Assembly (NCBI GenBank): GCA_903885665.1
Contig: CAISJL010000059.1
Span: forward strand, 26,156-90,155
Direction of reading: 5' to 3'
DNA from: an uncultured beta proteobacterium
GTDB taxonomy: Bacteria > Pseudomonadota > Gammaproteobacteria > Burkholderiales > SG8-41
DNA length: 64,000 bases
The notes beneath the pieces were generated by a model that was not told where the DNA came from, did not search any database, and saw only the letters and a program-made list of their open reading frames with translations. This document shows positions 55,395-64,000 of the stretch, in pieces (the first letter of the stretch is position 1; every line of letters starts with the position of its first letter). A program made the position numbers and the translations under genes.

Positions 55395-57026
55395 CTAAAA
55401 CGCTTGAGAAGATCGTATTAACTGACTACCGCGCTCCGCGATCATTAAGGTGGGCGCATTGGTATTGCCCGAGGTGATGGTGGGCATCACAGAGGCATCA
55501 ACGACACGCAACCCAGTCACACCCTTGACTCTTAATTGAGGGTCAACCACTGCGGTAGGATCGTTGGCCTGACCCATCTTACAAGTGCCAACCGGATGAA
55601 AAATAGTGGTGCCGATTTGTCCTGCCGCCTCTATTAACGACTCCATACTCTGAAACGACAAACCAGGCATAAATTCCCGAGGTGCAAAAGGTGCCAGTGC
55701 ATGCGATTGACTGACCATTTGGCGTGTCCAACGCATAGCGCGAACCGCCACTTGACGATCATAATCAGTGCTTAAATATCCAGGAGCAATTGCCGGCTGC
55801 ACGCGTGGATCTAGCGAAGTAATGCACAACTGGCCCCGAGAACTCGGTCGCAAGTGACAAACGCTCGCGGTAAATGCCGGAAATGCATGTGGGGGCTCAC
55901 CAAAACGATCCAAGGAAATCGGTTGCACATGAAACTCTAGATCCGGCGTCTGGAGATTAGGGTCAGATTTCACAAACGCCCCTAACTGCGACGGTGGCAT
56001 GGTCAAGGGGCCGCGCCGCCAGATTGCATACTCCAAGGCCATCTTGATTTTTGCAGGCCATGATCTCAGCATGGTATTGAGTGTGCGTGCATATTGAATA
56101 CGAAATGCCATACGCAATTGCAAATGGTCTTGTAAATTAAGTCCCACCGGGGAATCCTGAAGAACGGTAATGCCGTGTTGCCGTAGTAATGGCACAGGGC
56201 CAATTCCAGACAGTTGTAACAATTGCGGACTACCAATCGCCCCTGCCGCCAAGATCACCTCACGCCGAGCGAATGCACTACACATCTGCCCATCATGCGA
56301 GTAGCGTACTCCGCTCGCACGTCGCTGCTCAAACAATACTTGATGCGCATGTGCATCAGTGATGATCTGTAAATTGGAGCGTTTCTCAACCGGCTTGAGA
56401 AACGCTCGTGCCGCACTCCAACGCAAACCCGCTTTCTGTGTGACATCAAAACGACAAACACCAGCATTATCGCCACCATTGAAATCAGTAGTGGACTGGA
56501 CCCCTGACTCGAGCATTGCCTCGCGCACCGCATCTAGAATATCCCACTCTACACGGGGCTGCTCGATTCGCAACTCGCCGCCTGCACCATGCGCTGGTGA
56601 CGCGCCACCCCAGTAGTCCTCCATCCCCTTAAAGACTGGCAGCACTTCAGCCCACGACCACCGCGAGTCAGCGGTATAGCTTGCCCAAGCATCGTAGTCT
56701 TGAGCCTGACCGCGCAAATAGAGCATCGCGTTAATCGACGACGACCCCCCCAACACACGCCCCCGCGGGTAGGCAATCGCTCGGCCATTCAATCCGGCTT
56801 CGGGTTCGGTCTGATAACACCAATCGGTTCGCGGATTGCCAATGCAGTATAAATATCCGACCGGAATATGTATCCAGATCCAGTCGTCTCGTCCACCCGC
56901 TTCTAACAATAATACTGTAACAGTGGGGTCAGCAGAGAGCCGGTTAGCTAACACACAACCAGCGCTACCCCCGCCTACAATCACATAGTCGTAAGTGCCA
57001 CCTGTTATAGATGAAAACGCACTCAT
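55395..57026 (-). CDS. GMC family FAD oxidoreductase
   Basis: The 543-residue flavoprotein has the GMC marks: YDYVIVGGGSAGCVLANRL near the start, signature 1 GRVLGGSSSINAMLYLRG (about 83-100), signature 2 GAIGSPQLLQLSGIGP and the C-terminal HPVGTCKMG ... VDASVMPTITSGNTNAP with the catalytic His/Asn region. It resembles choline and alcohol dehydrogenases that oxidise primary alcohols. The alcohol is unknown. ATG 57026 is preferred; an upstream TTG extension is weaker. It lies downstream of the NHL-repeat gene on the same strand, probably cotranscribed. Confidence 0.92.
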   Translation of the reverse strand: MSAFSSITGGTYDYVIVGGGSAGCVLANRLSADPTVTVLLLEAGGRDDWIWIHIPVGYLYCIGNPRTDWCYQTEPEAGLNGRAIAYPRGRVLGGSSSINAMLYLRGQAQDYDAWASYTADSRWSWAEVLPVFKGMEDYWGGASPAHGAGGELRIEQPRVEWDILDAVREAMLESGVQSTTDFNGGDNAGVCRFDVTQKAGLRWSAARAFLKPVEKRSNLQIITDAHAHQVLFEQRRASGVRYSHDGQMCSAFARREVILAAGAIGSPQLLQLSGIGPVPLLRQHGITVLQDSPVGLNLQDHLQLRMAFRIQYARTLNTMLRSWPAKIKMALEYAIWRRGPLTMPPSQLGAFVKSDPNLQTPDLEFHVQPISLDRFGEPPHAFPAFTASVCHLRPSSRGQLCITSLDPRVQPAIAPGYLSTDYDRQVAVRAMRWTRQMVSQSHALAPFAPREFMPGLSFQSMESLIEAAGQIGTTIFHPVGTCKMGQANDPTAVVDPQLRVKGVTGLRVVDASVMPTITSGNTNAPTLMIAERGSQLIRSSQAF

Positions 57027-57091
57027 AATGTAGCGCCGTGCCAAGTGCTAATGGCTTTAATGCAACTGCTCTTGACACAGCCCATAGCGCT

Positions 57092-57988
57092 CTAAGCTCG
57101 CACCAGTTTCTGCACACACCAATTCAAAGAGTCGGCCACATAAATATTATCCTCGGCATCCAAGGCCAAGTAATGCGCCTCGCCATATCGATTCGGTCCT
57201 TTACCCTGCTCACCAGTTGCGCCCAGCACATTCAAGTCCAGGTCCAACTTCATGATTTTTCCGGCATGGCCGTGTGCCATCATAATATGCTGCTGATCGC
57301 TGCATAGACACAAGCCACAGGGAGTACCAGGGTGACGTTGCTCGCGCAAATAGCGACCATCAGCATCAAACACCTGAATACGCTGATTGGAGCGATCTGC
57401 GATATACACCAATCCACTACGGTCGGTAATCACAGAATGCGGCTGATTAAACTCACCGGGGCCAGAGCCCTCTCCACCCCAAGTCGCCATAAATTGCCCC
57501 TCAGCATCAAACTTCATAACCCGCGACTCGCCCTTACCATGACCTTGTGCCACGTAGATCTCACCACGCGGGCCGAAACCCACATCATTTGGTTCGTTGA
57601 AACACCGCAAGTGCCCCGCTTGATGCCAGTCCGCTGCACGCCCACGCACCCCCAAGACCATCTGAATCCGTCCTTCGGGGTTCATTTTGACAACAATATG
57701 CGAAACAGTATCGGTTGCCCAAATATTGCCCTGTGGGTCTAGCCGCAAGCCATGCGGATTTTCAAAAATACCCTGCCCTAAAGTGCGCAAATAATCACCA
57801 TTGACATTAAATTCCATCAAAGCATGCTCACTCCGATTAAAGACCAAAATATTGCCATTGCTACGCACAGCCACACCTGAGCAAGGACCAAAATTCAAAC
57901 CCTCGGGCAACTTAAAAATATCCGGAACTACGCGATAACCTAAATCCGGAACCACTAAACCCGCAGCGATAGTGGATGTCGATGACAT
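57092..57988 (-). CDS. NHL-repeat protein, peptidyl-alpha-hydroxyglycine lyase-like
   Basis: The 298-residue beta-propeller has repeated NHL blades: NPHGLRLDPQGNIWATD, FNEPNDVGFGPRGEIYVAQG, FNQPHSVITDRSGLVYIAD and EAHYLALDAEDNIYVAD. Histidines in HGL, HSV and GEAHYLAL positions are compatible with the metal site of the amidating lyase domain (PAL) that cuts hydroxyglycine. No signal peptide is seen. GGGAG lies 7 nt before ATG 57988. It precedes the GMC gene on the same strand, suggesting a common pathway. Its exact substrate is unknown. Confidence 0.88.
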   Translation of the reverse strand: MSSTSTIAAGLVVPDLGYRVVPDIFKLPEGLNFGPCSGVAVRSNGNILVFNRSEHALMEFNVNGDYLRTLGQGIFENPHGLRLDPQGNIWATDTVSHIVVKMNPEGRIQMVLGVRGRAADWHQAGHLRCFNEPNDVGFGPRGEIYVAQGHGKGESRVMKFDAEGQFMATWGGEGSGPGEFNQPHSVITDRSGLVYIADRSNQRIQVFDADGRYLREQRHPGTPCGLCLCSDQQHIMMAHGHAGKIMKLDLDLNVLGATGEQGKGPNRYGEAHYLALDAEDNIYVADSLNWCVQKLVRA

Positions 57989-58343
57989 AACAATCTCCCT
58001 AAATAAAAATAAAACTCGGTTCGAACTCACCTAGCCATCTTATGTTTTTGGGCAGGCAACAGCCGGTCATTGTAACGGTCTCTGACGTGAAATCGCAGAC
58101 GACTACACACCACCCTAAAATATATAAATTATCTAATTAAATCAGTAATTTACATAAATTAATGGTCGCCACAATGTGTACGCTTAACCAGTCCCCATAT
58201 CAGTCATCATCAAGCCCTACAGAATCGAGCCGAATTGTCGCGCTGAGCTTCGCTATAATTGGGGTCAATAGCGTCAAAAAAGCCACGCGCATCACAATCC
58301 AATCTCGCCATTTTTATCAATACATTTCACACTGGAGCAGGCT
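57989..58343. other. Divergent promoter region
   Basis: About 355 bp separate the NHL-repeat gene from the tautomerase-like gene. It is AT-rich (58095-58160), with a perfect TATAAT at 58254-58259 pointing to the right about 85 nt before the TTG start. I see no RNA gene. Confidence 0.45.
58254..58259 (+). promoter_or_regulatory. Candidate -10 box of the tautomerase-like gene
   Basis: TATAAT in CGCTATAATTGG lies 85 nt before the start. No good -35 hexamer is present at standard spacing, so an activator may be required. Confidence 0.35.
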
Positions 58344-59441
58344 TTGACTACATCCCAAACGGCTATTCCCTGCGTCATTATGCGCGGCGGCACTTCTCGC
58401 GGGCCATTTCTATTACGCAAAGACTTACCAGCAGATACCGCCACGCGAGACGCGGTGCTACTCGCCATCATGGGCTCTCCTCATGGCTACCAAGTAGACG
58501 GGATTGGCGGCGCTAACCCGCTCACCAGTAAAGTCGCCATGATCAGCCCCTCGATACGAGAGGACGCTGACGTTGATTTTCTGTTTGCCCAAGTACTGAT
58601 TGATGAAAAAATTGTAGATACCAAACCCAATTGCGGCAATATACTGATTGCTGTTGGCCCCTTTGCCATCGAGTCTGGCATCGTACTTGCAACTCATCCA
58701 GAAACCACAGTGCGGGTATACAACGTCAATACCGATGCGGTAGTTGAACAAATCGTTCAAACCCCCAATGGCGTAGTCACTTACCAAGGCGATGTCGCGA
58801 TTGATGGTGTACCCGGCACTGCGGCACCGGTCAAAGTAAACTTCAAATCAACTATTGGTTCTGTCACCGGCAAGTTACTACCAACAGGCAAACCCTTAGA
58901 TATCATTGATGGCATTGAAGTCAGTTGCGTTGATGTCGCTATGCCTATGATCCTCATGCGCGCCAGTGACTTTGGCAAAACCGGCTACGAAACTGCCACG
59001 GAACTCGATGCCGATCAGGCACTGTTTGAAAAAATGGAATCCATCAGACGCAAAGCCGGTCTACTGATGGGACTCGGTGACGTCTCGAACATGGTCGTGC
59101 CTAAAATCGGCTTGCTCTCGCCTGCACGCGAGGGTGGCACCATCACCTCGCGCTACTTCGTACCCACCACTTGCCACCGTGCCCATGCGGTCACAGGCAC
59201 AGTCTGTGTGGCCTCAGCACTCGCCATCCCAGGCACAGTAGCGGCTACAATTGCCCAACTGCCCCCCGCCCCCCAAGGAGCAATTCTCATCGAACACCCC
59301 TCAGGCAAGATTGCCATCGATTTAGACGCCGACTTTGTTAACGGCAAACAAGACTTAAGGCGCGCTGCATTAATCCGCACTGCACGTCGCGTGTTTGAAG
59401 GTAATACCCTGATTCCAAAAAGTATTTGGACTGGGCACTAA
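58344..59441 (+). CDS. 4-oxalomesaconate tautomerase-like protein (PrpF family)
   Basis: The 365-residue PrpF/diaminopimelate-epimerase-fold protein has IPCVIMRGGTSRGPFLL at the start, PNCGNILIAVGPFAIE with the catalytic-type Cys near residue 97, and a C-terminal GTITSRYFVP-like strand. Its closest relatives are GalD-type tautomerases of gallate breakdown; PrpF itself isomerises methylaconitate, so the substrate is inferred. The start is TTG 58344, 6 nt after GGAG; the first ATG would cut off the conserved IPCVIMRGG. hpnE follows 21 nt later. Confidence 0.87.
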   Translation: MTTSQTAIPCVIMRGGTSRGPFLLRKDLPADTATRDAVLLAIMGSPHGYQVDGIGGANPLTSKVAMISPSIREDADVDFLFAQVLIDEKIVDTKPNCGNILIAVGPFAIESGIVLATHPETTVRVYNVNTDAVVEQIVQTPNGVVTYQGDVAIDGVPGTAAPVKVNFKSTIGSVTGKLLPTGKPLDIIDGIEVSCVDVAMPMILMRASDFGKTGYETATELDADQALFEKMESIRRKAGLLMGLGDVSNMVVPKIGLLSPAREGGTITSRYFVPTTCHRAHAVTGTVCVASALAIPGTVAATIAQLPPAPQGAILIEHPSGKIAIDLDADFVNGKQDLRRAALIRTARRVFEGNTLIPKSIWTGH

Positions 59442-59462
59442 GCACTAAACAGGATACGACAA

Positions 59463-60746
59463 GTGGCTATTGCAATACTCGGTGGTGGTTGGTCAGGCCT
59501 TGCGGCGGCAAGTATGCTCGCCGACCAAGGTCTACCGGTGACTGTATTTGAGGCAGGTTCAGTGCTCGGTGGTCGCGCCCGCCGTGTCACGATTGAGAAT
59601 ACCGCGCTAGACAACGGGCTCCATGTATTACTTGGCGCTTATACCGAAACCTTGCGCCAAATCCGCATGGTTAACCCTCTCGCTAATCAACACTTACTGC
59701 AACAACCCTTAAATTGGCACATTGCCCCCGACGTGCAGCTACGTTTATCAGAGCACCGCGCACCCTTTAATTTGCTCTGGGGTCTGCTTGGTGCCCAAGG
59801 CTTTAGCCTGAGCGACAAATTAGCGGCAGCAAAATGGCTCTATCACTTACGCAAGACGGCGTTCCGACTGCCCCAAGACGAAACCGTTGGCACGCTATTA
59901 ACCCGATTCAATCAACCAGCCAATCTAATAGCCAAGCTGTGGGCGCCCTTGTGTCTTGCAGCACTGAATACGCCAATTGAAAGAGCCTCTGCCCAGGTAT
60001 TTCTGCAAGTGCTGCACGATAGCCTTGGTGCCGATCATCAAGCAAGCAATATCATTCTAGCCCGCACTGATTTAAGCGCACTCTACCCAGAGCCTGCAGC
60101 CGCTTACATCACCGCTCGTGGCGGCAAGATTCATTGCAATCAAAGCGTCACACACGTTACAACTACTACACAAGGCTATGCAGTTCATCTCAAAGATTCG
60201 GTCGAACAATTCAGCCATGTCATCTGTGCAGTCTCGCCGCATCATGCAGCAAAACTCATGCGCGAGATCCCTGCTCTGCAAGGCACCGTGCGTCAAATCA
60301 ACGCACTACAATACGAACCCATACACTCCATTTATCTGCAGTTTGACAGCAAGGTAAAACTACCCACAATCATGCTCGGACTGGACAACAGTCCTGCCCA
60401 GTGGGTGTTTGACCGTGGCTACATTAGCGGCCAAGACGGCTTAATCGGTGCAGTAATCAGCGCTTCACATGCCCAACGTGGCATACTTCACGACGACTTA
60501 GCCCAACAGATCTGCAGCGACTTGCGCACACACATTGGCACACTACCTGCCTTACGTTGGCATCAAGTCATTGCAGAAAAACGGGCCACTTTTAGCTGCA
60601 CTCCAAGACTAGAGCGCCCCTCCTCGTCCACGGCCAGCAAACGCTTCTACCTCGCAGGCGACTACACCGCGGGCATTTACCCCGCCACCTTAGAAGGCGC
60701 TGTTCGCAGCGGCATCCTATGTGCCTATGCCATCTTGGATGAATAA
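59463..60746 (+). CDS. hpnE: Hydroxysqualene dehydroxylase HpnE
   Basis: The 427-residue flavoprotein has the FAD motif AIAILGGGWSGLAAASMLAD at its very start, EAGSVLGGRARRVT, DNGLHVLLGAYTETLR and the C-terminal LAGDYTAGIYPATLEGAVRSG. It reduces hydroxysqualene to squalene, completing the HpnD-HpnC-HpnE route. It uses a GTG start. It sits 10 kb from hpnCD and behind the tautomerase gene, an unusual split of this pathway. ETF-QO follows after 48 bp. Confidence 0.92.
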   Translation: MAIAILGGGWSGLAAASMLADQGLPVTVFEAGSVLGGRARRVTIENTALDNGLHVLLGAYTETLRQIRMVNPLANQHLLQQPLNWHIAPDVQLRLSEHRAPFNLLWGLLGAQGFSLSDKLAAAKWLYHLRKTAFRLPQDETVGTLLTRFNQPANLIAKLWAPLCLAALNTPIERASAQVFLQVLHDSLGADHQASNIILARTDLSALYPEPAAAYITARGGKIHCNQSVTHVTTTTQGYAVHLKDSVEQFSHVICAVSPHHAAKLMREIPALQGTVRQINALQYEPIHSIYLQFDSKVKLPTIMLGLDNSPAQWVFDRGYISGQDGLIGAVISASHAQRGILHDDLAQQICSDLRTHIGTLPALRWHQVIAEKRATFSCTPRLERPSSSTASKRFYLAGDYTAGIYPATLEGAVRSGILCAYAILDE

Positions 60747-60794
60747 GCTGGCGATAGCGTTATAATTCCACCATCTTAGATAAAGGAGTGAACC

Positions 60795-62444
60795 GTGTCA
60801 GATCGTGAAGCCATGGAATATGATGTCGTCATCGTCGGCGCAGGTCCTGCCGGACTCAGCGCTGCCATCCGTCTCAAACAACTCGCCGCCGAACAAAACC
60901 GCGAGGTTAATGTCTGCGTTCTAGAGAAGGCCTCCGAGGTTGGCGGCCATATCTTGTCTGGTGCCGTGATGGACCCGCGAGCCATTACCGAGCTCTTCCC
61001 AGATTGGCAAGCGCTCGATGCGCCTCTGAATGCGCCGGTCACAGAAGACCGATTCTTATTTCTAACCGAATCCAGCTCCTACCAAGTGCCCACCATGCTA
61101 CTTCCGGGCTGCTTCCAGAATCATGGCAACTACGTAGTGAGTCTGGCCAATGTCACGCGTTGGCTAGGACAACAAGCCGAAGCTCTAGGCGTGGAGATTT
61201 TTCCTGGCTTCGCTGCCGCCGAAATTCTCTACGATGAGGCCGGACAAGTGAAAGGCGTGGCAACTGGGGACATGGGTATTGGTCGCGATGGCCAACCCAC
61301 TGACGCCCACCAACGCGGCATGGAGCTCCATGCCCGCTACACTTTCTTTGCAGAAGGCTGTCGCGGCCATCTGGGTAAACAACTCGAGCAACGCTTTCAC
61401 TTACGCGACGGTGCAGACCCACAAGTGTATGGCATCGGACTCAAAGAGCTGTGGGAGATCAAACCCGAAAAACACCAATCTGGTCTAGTCATTCACACTG
61501 CCGGTTGGCCGCTCCAAAGTGACACTTATGGTGGCTCGTTCTGTTATCACCTAGAAGACAATATGGTGGCGATTGGATTTGTGGTCGGACTAGCCTATAG
61601 CAACCCCTATCTCAGTCCATACGAAGAATTCCAACGCTACAAAACACACCCTGCGATACGTCACTTTCTCGAAGGTGGCAAACGCATTGCTTATGGCGCG
61701 CGCGCAATTTCCGCAGGTGGACTACAGTCCTTACCTAAACTGACCTTCCCTGGCGGTTGCCTCATTGGTGACGATGCTGGCTTTCTCAATGTGTCCCGCA
61801 TCAAAGGTAGTCACGCTGCCATCAAATCGGGCATGCTAGCGGCCGAGGCTGCATTCTCAGCCCTCAAAGAGAGCACACCTGCGCCAAACCTCAGCGCCTA
61901 TCCTGAAGCCTTCCGTAGCAGCTGGCTACACGACGAATTACATCGTGCCCGCAACTTCAAACCGTGGATGAGCAAAGGGCTATTCACCGGTGCATTGATG
62001 GTGGGAATTGATCAAATTGTATTTCGCGGCAATGCGCCTTGGACACTCCATCACCATGGCCCTGATCACCAATCACTACGACCTAAGCAAGAGTGTCAAC
62101 CCATTCAATATCCTAAGCCTGACGGTGTGATCAGTTTTGATCGCTTGTCCTCAGTCTTTATTTCCAATACTAACCACAACGAAGACCAGCCGATACACCT
62201 CACCTTGAAAGATGCAACGGTTCCAATCCAAGTGAACCTCGAACTCTACGACGCTCCAGAGCAACGCTATTGCCCTGCCGGTGTATATGAAATCGTACGG
62301 GATGACAATGGTGCCAATCCACGCTTACAAATTAATTCACAAAATTGCGTGCACTGCAAAACCTGTGACATTAAAGACCCCACGCAAAATATCGTATGGG
62401 TCACCCCCGAAGGGGGTGGCGGTCCCAACTACCCTAATATGTAA
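60795..62444 (+). CDS. Electron transfer flavoprotein-ubiquinone oxidoreductase
   Basis: The 549-residue membrane-associated protein has the FAD motif DVVIVGAGPAGLSAAIRL (about 9-26), VGGHILSGAVMDP, a GGLQSLPKLTFPGGCLIGDDAGF segment and the C-terminal 4Fe-4S site CPAGVYE and CVHCKTCDIKDP. It passes electrons from ETF, reduced by acyl-CoA dehydrogenases, to ubiquinone. It uses GTG 60795 after AAGGAG. A TATAAT at 60761-60766, inside the end of the preceding spacer, suggests its own promoter. Confidence 0.96.
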   Translation: MSDREAMEYDVVIVGAGPAGLSAAIRLKQLAAEQNREVNVCVLEKASEVGGHILSGAVMDPRAITELFPDWQALDAPLNAPVTEDRFLFLTESSSYQVPTMLLPGCFQNHGNYVVSLANVTRWLGQQAEALGVEIFPGFAAAEILYDEAGQVKGVATGDMGIGRDGQPTDAHQRGMELHARYTFFAEGCRGHLGKQLEQRFHLRDGADPQVYGIGLKELWEIKPEKHQSGLVIHTAGWPLQSDTYGGSFCYHLEDNMVAIGFVVGLAYSNPYLSPYEEFQRYKTHPAIRHFLEGGKRIAYGARAISAGGLQSLPKLTFPGGCLIGDDAGFLNVSRIKGSHAAIKSGMLAAEAAFSALKESTPAPNLSAYPEAFRSSWLHDELHRARNFKPWMSKGLFTGALMVGIDQIVFRGNAPWTLHHHGPDHQSLRPKQECQPIQYPKPDGVISFDRLSSVFISNTNHNEDQPIHLTLKDATVPIQVNLELYDAPEQRYCPAGVYEIVRDDNGANPRLQINSQNCVHCKTCDIKDPTQNIVWVTPEGGGGPNYPNM

Positions 62445-62758
62445 CCAATAAAAACTAATAAATTCAATAAAGTAAATAAAATCAATAAGTTACATTAAAA
62501 ATATTGAATCTACTCAACATGACTACGCGATCCTGCAGTGTCGCGTAGTTCACCAGCACCTCGACAGTAATAGCGTGACAATAACAAAGCGCGACTTTCC
62601 CAGAAGCTTCTGTATCACGCAGTAACAGACCAGCAAATACGGTCGCCATAAATAGATATATGAATATATAGATATATTGAAAGATAGGCTAACCAATATT
62701 CACTACACTGCGTATAGTGTTTTTTCAAAAGATTGTCCCACCTAACTAGGAGATATTT
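62445..62758. other. Intergenic region
   Basis: About 314 bp hold an A/T-rich stretch after ETF-QO, a 9-bp inverted repeat (ACTACGCGA/TCGCGTAGT, 62522-62549), and a repeated ATATA tract at about 62655-62680. The Bug promoter must lie near the right end. No further gene is seen. Confidence 0.5.
62522..62549. terminator. 9-bp inverted repeat after ETF-QO
   Basis: ACTACGCGA pairs exactly with TCGCGTAGT around a 10-nt loop. No T tract follows, so it is only a possible terminator for the ETF-QO transcript. Confidence 0.4.
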
Positions 62759-63736
62759 ATGCGTCATATTCGTCCACTACACTTATTACGCACCACACTC
62801 ATCGTATTGAGCGCAGCCTTCAGTCCGCTGACAGCTGCTGCGGATAACTACCCCAGTAAACCCATTCGGATTGTCGTTGGTCCTGCCGGTGGTGGTACTG
62901 ATCTGGCCGCGCGCCTAATTGGAAAAAAAATGAAAGAACAATGGGGACAACCAGTTATTGTAGAAAATCGTGGTGGTGCGGGCGGCACTGTGGTGATGGA
63001 AATTGTCGCTAAATCGGCGCCCGACGGATATTCTCTAGTCTTGGTCTATGGCAGCTTTTTTATTGCGCCGTCGGTCTATGCCAATCTACGCTTTGATTCG
63101 ATGAATGACTTCGCACCAGTTATCCAGTTATTTAATTCCCCTATCATGATCTCAGTGCATCCTGGGGTTGCCACCAGATCCCTCAAAGAATTAGTTGCAC
63201 TTGCCAAATCCAAGCCCAATCAACTCACTTACGCCACACCTGGTGTTGGTAGCGGCTCGCATCTGGCCGGGGAGTTACTCAACCATATGTCTGGCATCAA
63301 ATTAAACCATGTACCCTACAAAGGCACTGGCCCGGCAATGGTGGATACCTTAGGTGGCCACATCAACATCCTGATGACTGCAGTTCAAAACACCATACCG
63401 CACATCCGGTCAGGCAAACTCATCCCCATTGGCACGACTGCACTCAAACGTACCAGCGTATTACCCGATGTGCCCGCTATTGCCGAGAGCCTGCCTGGCT
63501 TCGAAGTGATCTCGGCCTACGGCTTACTCGCACCCGCAAAAACACCTAAAACAATTGTGAATAAACTCAATCAAGTAATTAACACCGCAATCCTTGATCC
63601 TGAATTTAAAAAGACCTTTGAACAAGACGGTGTAGAAATGATTGGCGGCAGTCCAGAGCGTTTCGAGAAAAATTTTAGTGCTTACATGAAACACTACGCG
63701 AATCTAGTGCAGATTGCTGGTATTAAGAAAGAATAA
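62759..63736 (+). CDS. Bug/TctC family tricarboxylate-transporter substrate-binding protein
   Basis: The 325-residue receptor has a signal peptide (LLRTTLIVLSAAFSPLTAAAD) and the Bug N-terminus YPSKPIRIVVGPAGGGTDLAAR, then VENRGGAGGTVVME and PYKGTGPAMVDTLGG in the middle. Ligand probably an organic or aromatic acid. AGGAG lies 7 nt before the ATG. No membrane components of a TTT system are nearby. It follows a 314 bp spacer after ETF-QO and converges on the RND gene. Confidence 0.93.
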   Translation: MRHIRPLHLLRTTLIVLSAAFSPLTAAADNYPSKPIRIVVGPAGGGTDLAARLIGKKMKEQWGQPVIVENRGGAGGTVVMEIVAKSAPDGYSLVLVYGSFFIAPSVYANLRFDSMNDFAPVIQLFNSPIMISVHPGVATRSLKELVALAKSKPNQLTYATPGVGSGSHLAGELLNHMSGIKLNHVPYKGTGPAMVDTLGGHINILMTAVQNTIPHIRSGKLIPIGTTALKRTSVLPDVPAIAESLPGFEVISAYGLLAPAKTPKTIVNKLNQVINTAILDPEFKKTFEQDGVEMIGGSPERFEKNFSAYMKHYANLVQIAGIKKE

Positions 63737-63767
63737 TTAATCTAATTAATCAGCAGCTTTCTCGCGA

Positions 63768-64000
63768 CTAGGCAGAATCAATAGCAGGTGGGCGCAAACG
63801 ATACCAAGCGGCATAAATTGCAGGGACAGCCAAGATCGTGAGCACAGTCGCGACAATTAAACCCGCCATAATCGCCACCGCCATTGGTCCCCATAATACG
63901 CTACGCGTTAACGGGATCATCGCCAGTATCGCCGCCACTGCAGTTAATGTGATCGGACGAAAGCGTCGCACCGCAGCTTCACGCACCGCAATCCAAGCCG
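63768..64000 (-). CDS. RND family transporter permease, C-terminal fragment
   Basis: The last 77 or so residues of an inner-membrane RND pump run in from the right edge: AVREAAVRRFRPITLTAVAAI, then TM11-TM12 (LWGPMAVAIMAGLIVATVLTILAVPAIYAAWY). The REAAVRRFRPITLT segment and two C-terminal helices are diagnostic of RND permeases. It is separate from the RND operon at 11-17 kb. Confidence 0.9.
   Translation of the reverse strand, partial: AWIAVREAAVRRFRPITLTAVAAILAMIPLTRSVLWGPMAVAIMAGLIVATVLTILAVPAIYAAWYRLRPPAIDSA

Noticed and set aside
58458..58787. 109-residue minus-strand frame inside the tautomerase-like gene
   Set aside because: It overlaps a conserved PrpF-family region on the other strand.

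Overview
The window looks like chromosomal DNA of a betaproteobacterium of the order Burkholderiales, with moderate GC and AT-rich intergenic spaces. Four things point that way. The housekeeping block tRNA-Leu, tig, clpP, clpX, lon, tRNA-Val, tRNA-Asp, ppiD with fabI next to it is typical of the order. So is the set methyltransferase, rnhA, dnaQ opposite gloB and mltD. There are two periplasmic Bug-type (tripartite tricarboxylate transporter) receptors. Squalene-route hopanoid genes hpnC, hpnD and hpnE are present. No phage, insertion sequence, CRISPR array or rRNA operon was seen.

Layout. 1-8.9 kb: a cut metallo-beta-lactamase-fold gene and a Nudix hydrolase, xdhC opposite coxG, a dienelactone hydrolase, a glutathione S-transferase with a YhhQ-type queuosine-precursor transporter, tRNA-Pro, an MFS transporter convergent with a LysR regulator, and a 66-residue orphan. 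9.0-10.7 kb: a two-gene minus-strand operon whose first gene is read through an in-frame TGA as a UGSC-family selenoprotein. A hairpin of bacterial SECIS type follows the TGA. This is the most notable item in the window. 11.1-17.2 kb: a complete RND efflux operon (permease, adaptor, outer-membrane factor) whose permease lacks two of the usual proton-relay residues. 17.3-25.1 kb: a crotonase, a secreted FKBP, a GT61 glycosyltransferase, a Bug receptor, the gltX/tRNA-Ala/tRNA-Glu unit, a DadA-like oxidase and a 0.95 kb stretch without an evident gene.

25.1-47.5 kb is mostly core: nudC, tal, dnaQ-rnhA-methyltransferase, gloB, mltD, a four-gene peptide ABC importer in yejABEF order, fabI, ppiD, and the tig-clpP-clpX-lon protein-quality-control block, with a candidate heat-shock promoter before lon. 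47.7-50.3 kb: hpnC-hpnD and a short-chain dehydrogenase homologue lacking the catalytic tyrosine. 51.0-55.4 kb: an Anbu (ancestral proteasome-like peptidase) cluster with a circularly permuted ATP-grasp protein, an alpha-E protein and a transglutaminase. 55.4-64 kb: a GMC oxidoreductase, an NHL-repeat amidating-lyase-like protein, a 4-oxalomesaconate tautomerase-like protein, hpnE (10 kb away from hpnCD), ETF-ubiquinone oxidoreductase, a second Bug receptor and the C-terminus of another RND pump.

Together the accessory genes suggest a free-living heterotroph that takes up organic acids and peptides, oxidises fatty, amino or aromatic acids into the quinone pool, and makes hopanoids. If the UGSC reading is right, it also inserts selenocysteine. 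Several genes appear to use TTG or GTG starts, supported in most cases by a Shine-Dalgarno site or family alignment. All identifications come from reading motifs and neighbourhoods; no database search was run.
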